Source: DASYAE01 sp036501535
Lineage (GTDB): Bacteria > Actinomycetota > Actinomycetes > Streptomycetales > Catenulisporaceae
NCBI GenBank assembly: GCA_036501535.1
Contig: DASYAE010000204.1
Coordinates: 1-43,502, forward strand
DNA length: 43,502 nucleotides
Reading direction: 5' to 3'
The position numbers and the translations under genes are program-made. This document shows, one piece after another, positions 1-7,411 of this stretch. Position 1 is the stretch's first letter. Every line of letters starts with the position of its first letter. The notes beneath the pieces are model-generated. The model worked only from the letters and a program-made list of their open reading frames with translations. It ran no database searches and was not told the origin of the DNA.

Positions 1-528
1 ACGCGGGTCTTCGCCCTGTAGAGCCCGATGGTGTGCCCGGAAACGCTCGGATCTCTCAACGGCTCGACGCGCGGCGTGGGCTGACAGCGTAGGCGGCCGG
101 CGCCGGGCGCAGCGCTGGCAACTCCATCGCGGGTTGTGCGCCCGGGGCTGGCGGCCGGTGGTGAGAGCGGCGGCCCGGCCACGGCGGTACGGCGGCCGCG
201 TTGCGCTCTGGACGGTGTATGTCTCCTGCGTTTGGTCGGGTCGGGCCTGCCTGCCGGGTTTCCTGGGCTCGTCTGGCTGATCGCGGGTGTGCCCGGGTCA
301 AGGGGCCGGGCAGGTGCCCGTGACCGTGGGTCTTCTCCCCGGGTGCGGTTGCGGGTTGGTCCTGGTTGGTCGTTGGGCGGCGGGCCGGGACCGGCCGCGG
401 TCGGCCGCTCAGTGCGCTGAGGTTGTCGCGTATGAGGGTGAGCGGCCGACTGCGGTTCCCGAAGGCCTGATTTCCGGGGAAGATCGTTTTCTTTGGTCTG
501 CTTCTTTTCGATGTGGGGGTTCTTGATT
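1..528. other. No gene recognised at left edge
   Basis: The stretch is G/T-rich on the plus strand. Its open frames (for example plus-strand 136-420 and minus-strand 56-301) are Arg/Pro/Gly-rich, match no family I know and look like GC-driven shadows. The 3' end of a gene lying outside the window cannot be excluded. Confidence 0.5.
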
Positions 529-933
529 GTGTCTGGGCGGGCAGTTCATGTGATTGATTGGACGCTTGATCATGGTGTTGCGATTGTCCTGCTTCAGGGT
601 GAAGTGGTGTGGGCGTGTCGTGATGAGTATGAGGACACGGTGCGGGACGCGCTGAACCTCAACAAGCGGCCGTTGCTCGTGATCAGTGTCGAGAACGTTG
701 ATTTCGTTGATATCAATATCGTGGCGAGTATGGTTCAGCGTCAGCGTGTTCTTAAGCGCATGGGTGGCGGGCTTGTGTTGTATGGCGAGTCCAAGGGTGT
801 CACGGCGGCCATGTCGAGCATGGGCGTGGCTTCGGCGCTTCCTGCTGTCTTTTCCTCGCTGCGGGATGCACGCAATCTCGTCGTGGAGTGCTCGGTTTTC
901 ACGGAAGCGCAGATAAGGACGCGTCGCGCATGA
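529..933 (+). CDS. STAS-domain protein (anti-sigma-factor antagonist-like), atypical phospho-site
   Basis: This is a small cytoplasmic protein of about 134 residues with one STAS fold, the SpoIIAA/RsbV type that binds anti-sigma kinases in partner-switching pathways. Visible family features are the strand VAIVLLQGEV near the N-terminus, a central VDFVD turn and a C-terminal helix after MSSMGVASAL. I prefer the GTG at 529 because a GGGGG purine run lies 9 bases upstream; ATG 511 and TTG 493 are in frame but lack a site. Where SpoIIAA-type proteins carry Asp-Ser-Ser/Thr after the hydrophobic strand, this one reads DINIV, so the usual phospho-acceptor is missing. No kinase or phosphatase partner is adjacent. 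Many codons end in T (gat, gtt, cgt), unlike almost all later genes, which suggests acquisition by transfer. STAS assignment is fairly secure; the pathway is unknown. Confidence 0.75.
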   Translation: MSGRAVHVIDWTLDHGVAIVLLQGEVVWACRDEYEDTVRDALNLNKRPLLVISVENVDFVDINIVASMVQRQRVLKRMGGGLVLYGESKGVTAAMSSMGVASALPAVFSSLRDARNLVVECSVFTEAQIRTRRA

Positions 934-1296
934 GGGGCGTGAAGCTGCGCGCTGCGTCGGGGCTGACCCTAGCGGGGTGAACGGTCCGCGGCGGGTGAGC
1001 TTCGGTCCGATGGTGGGTGGGTGGGGGTGGGTGGCGGACCGGCGTACGGTGTCGACCCCGGCGGGGTGGGCGGAGCGGGTGTGCACGGTGGGGTTGGTGG
1101 CCACGGGGGGTGTCGTTGTGGCGTCACGCGCCGTGTTCCCGATGTGAGCGGGTGCTGTTGCGCGTGGCGCCGTAGAGGCTCGGTGCGCGCGAGGGTCGGC
1201 ATGGGTGGCGTGGCCCGGGGCGTGCGTCTGGGTTTCCGGAAGCGCCGGGGTGATCGGGTGGTGGTGGGTGAGGCTTGGTCAGGGTGGGAGATTTGG

Positions 1297-1402
1297 GCGG
1301 TGTCCGTGGCGGCGGCGCCCCGCGCCGCGCGCTGCGAACGGCGCCCCAGCGCCGCATGCGCAAAGCGCATGTGGCGCGGGGCGCCGCCGCCACGGACACC
1401 GC
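1297..1402. repeat. Perfect 30-bp inverted repeat enclosing two smaller hairpins
   Basis: The left arm 1297-1326 (begins GCGGTGTCCGTGG) is an exact reverse complement of the right arm 1373-1402 (ends CCACGGACACCGC). The 46-base interior folds again: GCGCTG at 1329-1334 pairs with CAGCGC at 1347-1352, and CATGCGC at 1355-1361 pairs with GCGCATG at 1365-1371 across an AAA loop. The whole 106 bp can form a three-way cruciform. There is no T tract after it, so it is not an ordinary terminator. Confidence 0.9.
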
Positions 1403-1490
1403 ACGTATCTACGCTGCTGGATCGAGGCCGCAGCGTGACCGTCGGCCCGGCACTCGGGGCGCATGCCAGGGAAGTCGGGGCGGGGTCCAG

Positions 1491-1650
1491 GGGCGGCAGC
1501 CCCGGGCAGGGGTCGGGGGGCGGCAGCCCCGGGCAGGGGTCGGGGGGCGGCAGCCCCCAACGGGGTCCAGGGGGCGAAGCCTCCGGCGGGGTGCGGGGGC
1601 GGAGCCCTGCCGGGGGCGAGGGGCGGAGCCCCCGGGTGCCCGCGGGGCGG
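1491..1650. repeat. Decaying ~27-bp tandem repeats with GGGGCGGAGCCCC-like cores
   Basis: Units 1491-1517 and 1518-1544 are identical 27-mers starting GGGCGGCAGCCCC. A third begins at 1545 and diverges; further degenerate copies with the core GGGGCGGAGCCC follow near 1570, 1597 and 1622. Each core is a short self-complementary GGGGC..GCCCC element. Such GC-rich intergenic repeats are common in actinobacteria; a function is not evident. Confidence 0.8.
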
Positions 1651-1935
1651 GCACTCTCCCCCTCTCCCCACATCGTGCGGAAGCTTATATTCCTGCTTTG
1701 CTTGTCATGGGTGTTGCGTCCGGCGACGGTGCCGCCGGAGCGAACGTGGCCCGGGGGCGAAGCCGCCGGGCCCCGGGAGCGCAGGCGGTGCCCGGAGCCG
1801 GGCGCTCTTGACGGGGTATAGACACTCTCCGACGCCCTGTCTCTCTGCCTGCCCCGGCGCTGTCCGGCTCCGGTCGCTGCTGCGCGCTTGGTGCGGCTGC
1901 TGGCGGCGCGGTGGTCGTGTGGAGGTTTGGCGGGT

Positions 1936-2529
1936 TCACTGGTGCGGTGCCTGCCACCGTGCTGTGATTCGGCCATGCTTGATTCGGCCTACCAGACAGA
2001 TGTGCAGGCTCTGCGGTGTGTCGTCGTCCGCGTCTCTGCGGATGTCCACGCCCGCAAAACGTGCCGCGAGTCCGTTGGCGTCCACCGTCATGTCAGGGCT
2101 GAGCACCAGTTCCACGGAGCCGCCCCGGATCCGCATCTCGATGATCAGTTCGGGGCCGCTGCGCACTGCGCTGGTCAGGTCGAGCCTTACTTTAGTCCAA
2201 GCCGTGTGTATTGCCAGCCGGTGCGGAAGTGTCCATCGGCCGTCGCGTTGTACCAGGCCGTGCCTCTCCCGGATCGTGAGCTTCTCGACGGGTGGGTCGG
2301 TCGGCAGCTGCGCGAGCGCTGTGTCGCGGTGTGCCGCGGTGCCCAGATCAGAGGTGAGCAGGGCTAGCGCCTCGATGGTGCGGGCGGCCAGCGCCGCGTC
2401 CGCTCGCTCGTTGAATTCGGCCGGGTCGAGTCGGCCATCGGCGACGGCGGCGCGTAGCTGGTCGATGACGCGGTCGCGATCCGCATCGGACGCCCGCAAC
2501 GCGGGTGGGCGGGGTGGATCTTCCGGCAT
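1936..2529 (-). CDS. DUF1707 (SHOCT-like) protein with LiaF-like C-terminal domain
   Basis: The 197-residue protein opens with the DUF1707 signature at residues 10-60: RASDADRDRV, then DGRLDPAEFNERADAALAAR and a Leu-rich end. Such domains occur on many short actinobacterial proteins, often with a C-terminal region resembling the cell-wall-stress protein LiaF. That region seems present here as DLTSAVRSGPELIIEMRIRGGSVELVLSP-type strands around residues 115-150. The start ATG at 2529 has a strong GAGGAG site 5 bases upstream, so the gene is probably expressed. No membrane segment is visible, so the protein may be soluble or peripheral. It lies just downstream of the recombinase remnant on the same strand. 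Its biochemical role is unknown; a link to envelope stress is inference from the family. Confidence 0.8.
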   Translation of the reverse strand: MPEDPPRPPALRASDADRDRVIDQLRAAVADGRLDPAEFNERADAALAARTIEALALLTSDLGTAAHRDTALAQLPTDPPVEKLTIRERHGLVQRDGRWTLPHRLAIHTAWTKVRLDLTSAVRSGPELIIEMRIRGGSVELVLSPDMTVDANGLAARFAGVDIRRDADDDTPQSLHICLVGRIKHGRITARWQAPHQ

Positions 2530-2538
2530 GCGGTCTCC

Positions 2539-3178
2539 TCAGCGGCGGCGGGGTGGCGCCAGGCCACCGACGCTCACGTTATAGCGCAAGCCGGGAGTCG
2601 CTGCACACGCCGGAACGGCCTCCTCCTCCACGATCGCGGAGTTGTCCGGGCTGTAGCCGTAGTGGCGCCGCCCTCCGTGCGCCTTTCCCGCCCGCAGCGC
2701 GTCCTGCTGGGCGTCCAGCACGCGGCGGCTGGTGTCGTCCGAGGACTTACACGCGTACGCCACCTCGATGCGCAGGAAGAACCGATCATCGCTGTTGGAC
2801 AGATCGCGCCGGTTGGCCTGCCCGTAGAGCAGCAGCTTGCGCTCGTCGGCCAGCCGCAGCAGCTCCTCCAAGTCCCACGGCTGCCGCATCGGCCGGTCCG
2901 GGTGGTGCACGATCACGTGCGAGACCTCGCCATCACGGATCGCCTGGAGCAGTGCATCCCATCCCGGGCGCTTGCGGTTGCGCTGCCAGGCGAAGCGTGA
3001 GGGGTCGATGAAGACATGCCTCTCGGCCACGGCGATCTTCTGGCGCGGAGGTTTCCCGGCAGAGGCGGACCTGACGGTCTACGCCGGTCTGATCGTCGTC
3101 TTTGATGTGTGAGATCCGGGCATAGATGGCTCCGGCCTCGGCGTTCCCGTTTATCAGCATACGTCTATTGTCCCGCAC
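2539..3178 (-). pseudogene. Frameshifted and truncated serine recombinase (resolvase family)
   Basis: Reading leftward from about 3178, one frame gives AIYARISHIKDDDQTGVDRQ and LCRE, the N-terminal catalytic region of a serine recombinase (the Ser of RIS is the nucleophile position). Near 3050 the homology jumps by one base to a second frame reading AERHVFIDPSRFAW, then RNRKRPGWDALL, the DRP-containing stretch VIVHHPDRPMRQPW and GGRRHYGYSPD. The last is the start of the recombinase DNA-binding domain, which then stops after about ten residues. A working protein of this family is normally 400-600 residues, so at most 200 codons remain in two frames. The remnant abuts the DUF1707 gene on one side and the sigma-factor fragment on the other, which marks an old integration followed by deletion. 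Confidence 0.85.
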
Positions 3179-3189
3179 GTGTGGGGTGT

Positions 3190-3318
3190 AAGCACGCCTT
3201 CGGCACCGTCAAGAGCCAGACATCGCGCGGTCTGAACCGTCTCGGCAGCGTATTGACCGAAGCACGACGGGACGCCGCGAGCCCTTCGATCCAAGGCCGA
3301 GTCAGGAGCGCACGATGA
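3190..3318 (+). pseudogene. 3' remnant of a SigE-family ECF sigma factor
   Basis: The plus-strand frame reads FGTVKSQTSRGLNRL. This is the recognition helix of sigma region 4 in actinobacterial SigE-family ECF factors (usually GTVKSQTSRGLARL), followed by a C-terminal tail. Upstream of about 3190 the homology ends and the sequence becomes the promoter side of the recombinase remnant, so regions 2 and most of 4 are gone. The remaining frame ends at TGA 3316-3318, overlapping the ATG of the next gene as ATGA, the normal coupling between such a sigma gene and its membrane-protein partner. It cannot make a functional sigma factor. Confidence 0.8.
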
Positions 3319-4592
3319 ACGCATCCACCCCGCGCGACGAGATCGAGACCGCCCTGCGCGCGGAACTGCGTGCGCGCACCGCGACGCTCACAGCGGACGA
3401 CGTGCCCTTCGCCCGGATCCAGGCCGCCTCCCGCCGCGATCGGATCCGTCGCAGGACCCTGCTCGGCACCGCCCTCGTGCTGGTGGCGGCCCTGGCCGCT
3501 GCTCCCTCCGCCGTCGGCTCACTCGGCGGCGGCAGCGGGCAGACTGCCGGCGACGGCGGCACGCCCCTGTACTCCCTGCCGGCGCGCGGGAACCTGGTCG
3601 GCGACACCGCCTTCGTCCAGGCCGTCACGAATCGGTACTTCGCGCACTCGCACCTGCTCTATGCGAACGACGACGGCACGCACACCGTCGTGATCGGCGT
3701 CGGCGACGGACCCGCGCCCACACCCCCTCCTGGCATTCCCGATGCCAGGCAGGTCACCGTCCTGGTCGGCCCGCACGGCGCCCAGGCCGGCAAGCTCGCA
3801 GTGGGGTCACAGAGCACCGGCCCCGTGAACGAGAGCTATACGTTCGTCGGTGAGTTCGACGGCACCGGCGGCCTCGTGCCCTATGTCGTGCTCGGCCCTA
3901 CGAACCTGACAAAGGTCGAATACGCGACCGGCGTCCAGCTCCGCGACGAGGGCGGCAAGCTCACGCCTGTGCGCACGGGCGTCACGTCCGCCGCGGTCAC
4001 GGACGGCACCGCCGCCGGTGAGATCCAGGACACCACCGACCTCGACGCCGCATTCCGTGTCAACATGCTGCAGGCCTGGCAGGGCAGCACGAGCAACGGC
4101 ACGGTACTGAACCTGTCGCCAGGCTCGCGCACAAGCAGAACAACCCCCGAAGACGAGCCCACCGGCCCGGCGTACAACGCCTTCCTCGAGGCCGTGGTGC
4201 AAGAGGCCCACCAGCACGGCATCACCGTCGACGAGCTCGGATCGAACGGCCAGGAGCTCACCAACAACGCGAGCCAGGTCATGTACGACCTCGTGGTCCT
4301 CGCGAACGTGAATCCAAGCAGCGTCACCTACTCGGTCGACTGGGTCGGCCGGGAGACCGCGCAGTGGGACTCCGCGCTGATCGAGTTCGACGTACCCGGC
4401 CTGCCGAAGATCCAGGCCTTCATCCGCGGCCTGGCCATCGGCCAGCCCGAGTCCGACTACCCCGGCCTGAGGCTGTCCTTCGTCCGTCCCGCCGTCCCGC
4501 TGACACCCGGTCATCTGCCGACCACCGCGGCCGAATTCGGCGGCACCCCGGAATTCACCACTGTCGGCGGCTGGCTGCAAATGCACTGGTAA
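3315..4592 (+). CDS. Single-pass membrane protein, orphaned partner of an ECF sigma factor
   Basis: 425 residues. The N-terminal ~40 residues are charged and cytoplasmic (MNASTPRDEIETALRAELR, then DDVPFARIQAASRRDRIRRR). They are followed by one membrane helix at about residues 46-65 (LLGTALVLVAALAAAPSAVG) and a large extracytoplasmic part with no cysteines or known catalytic motif. This architecture, directly after a SigE-family sigma gene, recurs in Catenulispora- and Streptomyces-type genomes; the protein may sense or anchor, but its biochemical role is not known to me. It overlaps the sigma remnant by four bases, so its normal coupled translation depends on a gene that is now only a fragment. 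The frame itself is intact. Expression may be lost or now driven from another promoter. Confidence 0.75.
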   Translation: MNASTPRDEIETALRAELRARTATLTADDVPFARIQAASRRDRIRRRTLLGTALVLVAALAAAPSAVGSLGGGSGQTAGDGGTPLYSLPARGNLVGDTAFVQAVTNRYFAHSHLLYANDDGTHTVVIGVGDGPAPTPPPGIPDARQVTVLVGPHGAQAGKLAVGSQSTGPVNESYTFVGEFDGTGGLVPYVVLGPTNLTKVEYATGVQLRDEGGKLTPVRTGVTSAAVTDGTAAGEIQDTTDLDAAFRVNMLQAWQGSTSNGTVLNLSPGSRTSRTTPEDEPTGPAYNAFLEAVVQEAHQHGITVDELGSNGQELTNNASQVMYDLVVLANVNPSSVTYSVDWVGRETAQWDSALIEFDVPGLPKIQAFIRGLAIGQPESDYPGLRLSFVRPAVPLTPGHLPTTAAEFGGTPEFTTVGGWLQMHW

Positions 4593-4607
4593 AAGCCTGC
4601 GACCCAG

Positions 4608-4646
4608 CGCAGTGGGCCGAGCCGAACCTTTCGCCGGCCCACTGCG
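4608..4646 (+). terminator. Intrinsic-type hairpin after the membrane-protein gene
   Basis: CGCAGTGGGCCG (4608-4619) pairs exactly with CGGCCCACTGCG (4635-4646) around a 15-base loop. It lies 16 bases past the stop codon and is followed by TCTCTGTTG. The stem is strong; the T tract is weak, as usual in high-GC actinobacteria. Confidence 0.7.
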
Positions 4647-4747
4647 TCTCTGTTGTCGACGACGCGCGTAGGGTGCGGAGCTGCGGCGCGCTTCCGGCGG
4701 GATCAGCGCGCCGGGAGGAAGGTTCAGGCGTCGGGAGGGACGGTTTC

Positions 4748-6040
4748 GTGGCGGATTCACCGTGGGGGTCCGGGCCGAAGGGCGGGTCCGGAGACCCGGA
4801 GGGCGCGCGGCCGCCGGACGGCGGCACGCCGCGGGGAGGCGGCTGGCCGGGCCCGATCCTGGAGGAGCCCGTCAATATGCTGCCGATCGCTCCGCAGGTC
4901 CCGAACGTCGAAGACCCGGCCGAGTCGCAGGGAACCGAGACGGTGGCGCGGGACACTCCGGTGCAGGCGAACTCGATCGAAGTCAGCACAGTCCAAGCCG
5001 ACGCAGTGCAGGCCGACCCAGCGCAGGCCAACCCAGTACAAGCCAACACAGCGCAAGCCGACCCGTTGCAGGAGACCCCGGCGCAGAGCACCGGCGGGCT
5101 GGCCGGCCTGCTGCCCGGCGGCCGCCGCCGCAGAGCCTCGGTGATCGCCGCGTACGCGGCCGCGGCCGTGCTGGTCGCGGCCGGCACGACCGTCTTCGTG
5201 GCCTCCAGGCAGCCCGCGGGCGCCTCCCCCTCGGCCGCCAGCTCTCCCTCGTCGCGCAGCCGCCACAGAATTCCGCCGCTGCACCAGGCAGTCAGCACCG
5301 CTTCCCCTTCACCCTCCGCGTCGCCGTCGCCCTCCCCGGCCAGCCCGGCCGCGTCGATCAGCCCCCTGCCGAGCAGCGGGCCGTCGGCGGCCGGTCCGCA
5401 GCCCGGGCCCCAGCCGATCGGGTGGTGGGAGCTCAACGACGCGACGGGCACCATCGCCGCGGACGGCGCCGGCCAGCAGAACGGCACGGCCCACAACATC
5501 ACCTGGGTCGGCGGCGCCGCCGAGTTCAACGGCACCGACAGCGAGATCGACGTGCCCGACACGGTCGTCGACACCGCGCCGGGGGCCAGCTTCACCATCG
5601 CCGCCTGGGTCTATCTGTGGAACGACAACAGCTTCTACACCGCGGTCAGCGAGGACACCGCCGTCGACAGCGGGTTCTACCTCGAATACGTCTCGACCGA
5701 CAACCGCTGGGCCTTCGCCCGCCGGACCGCGGACACCTCCAGCTCCGGCGCCGACCGCGCCGAGTCCACCGCCCCGCCCGCGCTGAACACCTGGACGCCC
5801 CTGATCGGGGTCTACGACGCGAGCACCAGCGAACTGCAGCTCTACGTCAACGGCACGCTCCAGGGCCAGGCCTCCGACCCGACCCCGTTCGCCGCCGACG
5901 GCGAACTCGTCTTCGGCCGCTCCATCGCCGGCGGCGGGAACGGCGCCTTCTTCCCCGGGCTGATCGACGACGTCGAGGTCTACAACCAGGCTCTGACCTC
6001 GTCGGAGATCGCGTCGCTCGCACAGTACAAGCCACACTGA
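4748..6040 (+). CDS. Membrane-anchored LamG/concanavalin-like lectin-fold protein
   Basis: About 430 residues from GTG 4748, chosen for the GGGAGGG site 8 bases upstream. The order is: a Gly/Pro-rich cytoplasmic N-terminus; a degenerate five-residue repeat of VQADP/AQANP type (about residues 76-112); a basic stretch and one membrane helix (about residues 131-153, SVIAAYAAAAVLVAAGTTVF); a Ser/Pro linker; and a LamG-like jelly-roll from about residue 222 to the end. LamG landmarks are WWELND at its start, AEFNGTDSEIDVPD, SFTIAAWVYLWND, LYVNGTLQGQ and the closing GLIDDVEVYNQALTSSEI. The C-terminal domain should be outside the cell and may bind a glycan or protein; no enzyme motif is present. Terminators before it and a short gap after it suggest a monocistronic or two-gene unit. 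Confidence 0.8.
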   Translation: MADSPWGSGPKGGSGDPEGARPPDGGTPRGGGWPGPILEEPVNMLPIAPQVPNVEDPAESQGTETVARDTPVQANSIEVSTVQADAVQADPAQANPVQANTAQADPLQETPAQSTGGLAGLLPGGRRRRASVIAAYAAAAVLVAAGTTVFVASRQPAGASPSAASSPSSRSRHRIPPLHQAVSTASPSPSASPSPSPASPAASISPLPSSGPSAAGPQPGPQPIGWWELNDATGTIAADGAGQQNGTAHNITWVGGAAEFNGTDSEIDVPDTVVDTAPGASFTIAAWVYLWNDNSFYTAVSEDTAVDSGFYLEYVSTDNRWAFARRTADTSSSGADRAESTAPPALNTWTPLIGVYDASTSELQLYVNGTLQGQASDPTPFAADGELVFGRSIAGGGNGAFFPGLIDDVEVYNQALTSSEIASLAQYKPH

Positions 6041-6104
6041 CTTTCTACCTGCCTCACCGCTAATTCGCTTGCCCGCACGCGCGGTATGGACCAGGGTCCT
6101 GGCC

Positions 6105-6884
6105 ATGGTTGAGACAGCCCCGCAGTTCTTCGACCGGCTCGCCGACCGGTACGACCAGGTCGTCCCCTTCTTCGGCGAGCTCGCCAAGGAGCTGCTCGAC
6201 ATTCTCGACCCGGCCGTCGGCACCCGGCTGCTGGACCTCGGCACCGGCCGCGGCGCGATAGCCACAGCCGCCGCGGCCCGCGGATGCACCGTCACCGCGG
6301 TGGACGCGGCGCCGCGCATGGTCGGGCTGCTGGCCGCCGCCCACCCCGAGATCGACGCACGGCTGATGGACATCCACGACCTCGACCTGCCCGACCACTC
6401 CTACGACCTCGCGACCGCCGGCTTCGTCGTCCACCTGGTCGCCGACCGGCCGCGGGTCCTGGCCGGGTTGCGCCGGGTCCTGCGGCCCGGCGCGCGTGCG
6501 GCGCTGACCGTGCCGGGTCCGTGCGAGGACGGCGGCCGCTGGGATGAATGGAACGCCCTGATCGGCCGATTCGCAGCCCGGAGCACCGAGCCGCGGCTTC
6601 CGCGTGACTACGGCAGCGTCACGCCCGACCTGACGGCCGCAGGCTTCGTGGACATCCGCACCGCCGGATTCGCCGTCCACATGCCGATCGCCGATCCGCA
6701 GACCTGCTGGGACTTCCACATGTCGCACGGCTTCGCCGCCATCGTCGAGAGCCTTGATCCCGCGGACGCGGCCGAGTTCCGGCGATGCGCGCTGGCCGAG
6801 CTGACCCGGATGCACGAGTCGGGCGGCATCGTGCTCGACCGCGGCGCCGTGCTCTACCTTGCCATCAACCCGGACGATACGTAG
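6105..6884 (+). CDS. Class I SAM-dependent methyltransferase
   Basis: 259 residues from ATG 6105. A TTG at 6069 would add 12 unconvincing residues. Motif I, LLDLGTGRGAIA, lies at about residues 46-57, the acidic end of strand 2 follows (VTAVDAAPRM), and LPDHSYDLATAGFVVH plus LRRVLRPGARAALTVPGP are motifs II and III of the UbiE/COQ5-like Methyltransf_11 group. The protein should transfer a methyl group from SAM to a small molecule or lipid; the substrate cannot be read from sequence. The gene sits 64 bases after the LamG gene on the same strand and has only a weak ribosome-binding site (AGGGTCC). The C-terminal third, with a cap-like DFHMSHGFAAIVESL segment, is unlike the best-known quinone methyltransferases. 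Confidence 0.8.
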   Translation: MVETAPQFFDRLADRYDQVVPFFGELAKELLDILDPAVGTRLLDLGTGRGAIATAAAARGCTVTAVDAAPRMVGLLAAAHPEIDARLMDIHDLDLPDHSYDLATAGFVVHLVADRPRVLAGLRRVLRPGARAALTVPGPCEDGGRWDEWNALIGRFAARSTEPRLPRDYGSVTPDLTAAGFVDIRTAGFAVHMPIADPQTCWDFHMSHGFAAIVESLDPADAAEFRRCALAELTRMHESGGIVLDRGAVLYLAINPDDT

Positions 6885-6931
6885 CCGCACATTCAGGCTG
6901 TTCTCACCTGAGCCCGTTAAGTTCCGGCGCG

Positions 6932-7411
6932 ATGGTGCAAGCAGCCCGACCCGAAAATGCCGAGAACGACGGCAGTGCAGTGCTGCTCGCACAGACTCCC
7001 GCGCGCAGGTTGGGCCGGCGGCCGGCCCTGGACGGCGTGCGCGGCTTGGCCGTCCTGCTGGTCGTCGGCGACCACGCGCACGTCCCGCTGGGCGAGCTGT
7101 GGATAGGGGTCGAGCTGTTCTTCGTGCTGTCCGGCTTCCTGATCACCTCGCTGCTGATCGAGGAGCTCGACCGCACCGGCCGGATCTCGGTGCGCTCGTT
7201 CTACGCGAGGCGGGCCCGGCGCATCCTGCCCGACCGGCCGTGGTGGCAGATAACCCCGCTCCTGCTCGCCGCCTCGATAGCCGCCGCGGCCCTGTCGTAC
7301 CACCTGATAGAGGCCCGGTTCCTTCGACGGGTCCGCACATCCACGGGCCGCCTTATTCCTGCGGCAGCTGCAGGAACGTGTCCAGAAAGCGCTGCCGGTC
7401 GTAGCCGGTGA
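6932..7411 (+). pseudogene. Acyltransferase-3 (OafA/YrhL-type) with large internal deletion
   Basis: The N-terminal part is a typical membrane O-acyltransferase start: RRPALDGVRGLAVLLVVGDH, LWIGVELFFVLSGFLI, then SFYARRARRILP. These are the first helices and the Arg-rich loop. In intact members this is followed by about 200-250 residues with seven or more helices. Here it jumps directly to PLLLAASIAAAALSYHLIEARFLRR, which is the last helix and C-terminal SYxLIE motif of the family. The frame stays open, but at about 159 codons the protein lacks most of the membrane core and cannot be an active acyltransferase. The 3' end overlaps the convergent nucleoside hydrolase gene by 59 bases. Whether the short protein is made is unknown. 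Confidence 0.8.

Larger units (their letters stand above)
934..1935. other. Gene-free, repeat-bearing stretch
   Basis: About 1 kb with no convincing gene. The long frames on both strands translate to Gly/Arg/Pro-rich low-complexity sequence and run straight through the inverted and tandem repeats listed separately. A further GGGGGCGAAGCCGCC-type element lies near 1748-1775. The content is structural repeat DNA rather than coding sequence. Confidence 0.6.

Noticed and set aside
1297..1402. Integron attC site or linear-replicon telomere
   Set aside because: attC sites have imperfect arms with defined R and L boxes, which I do not see. A telomere would lie at a molecule end and show several palindromes with GCA loops; here there is one cruciform with an AAA loop inside continuing sequence.
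969..2584. Long overlapping frames on both strands (335, 266 and 373 codons)
   Set aside because: Low-complexity Gly/Arg/Pro translations running through palindromes and tandem repeats, without start sites or family motifs; the 373-codon one also runs antisense through the DUF1707 gene.
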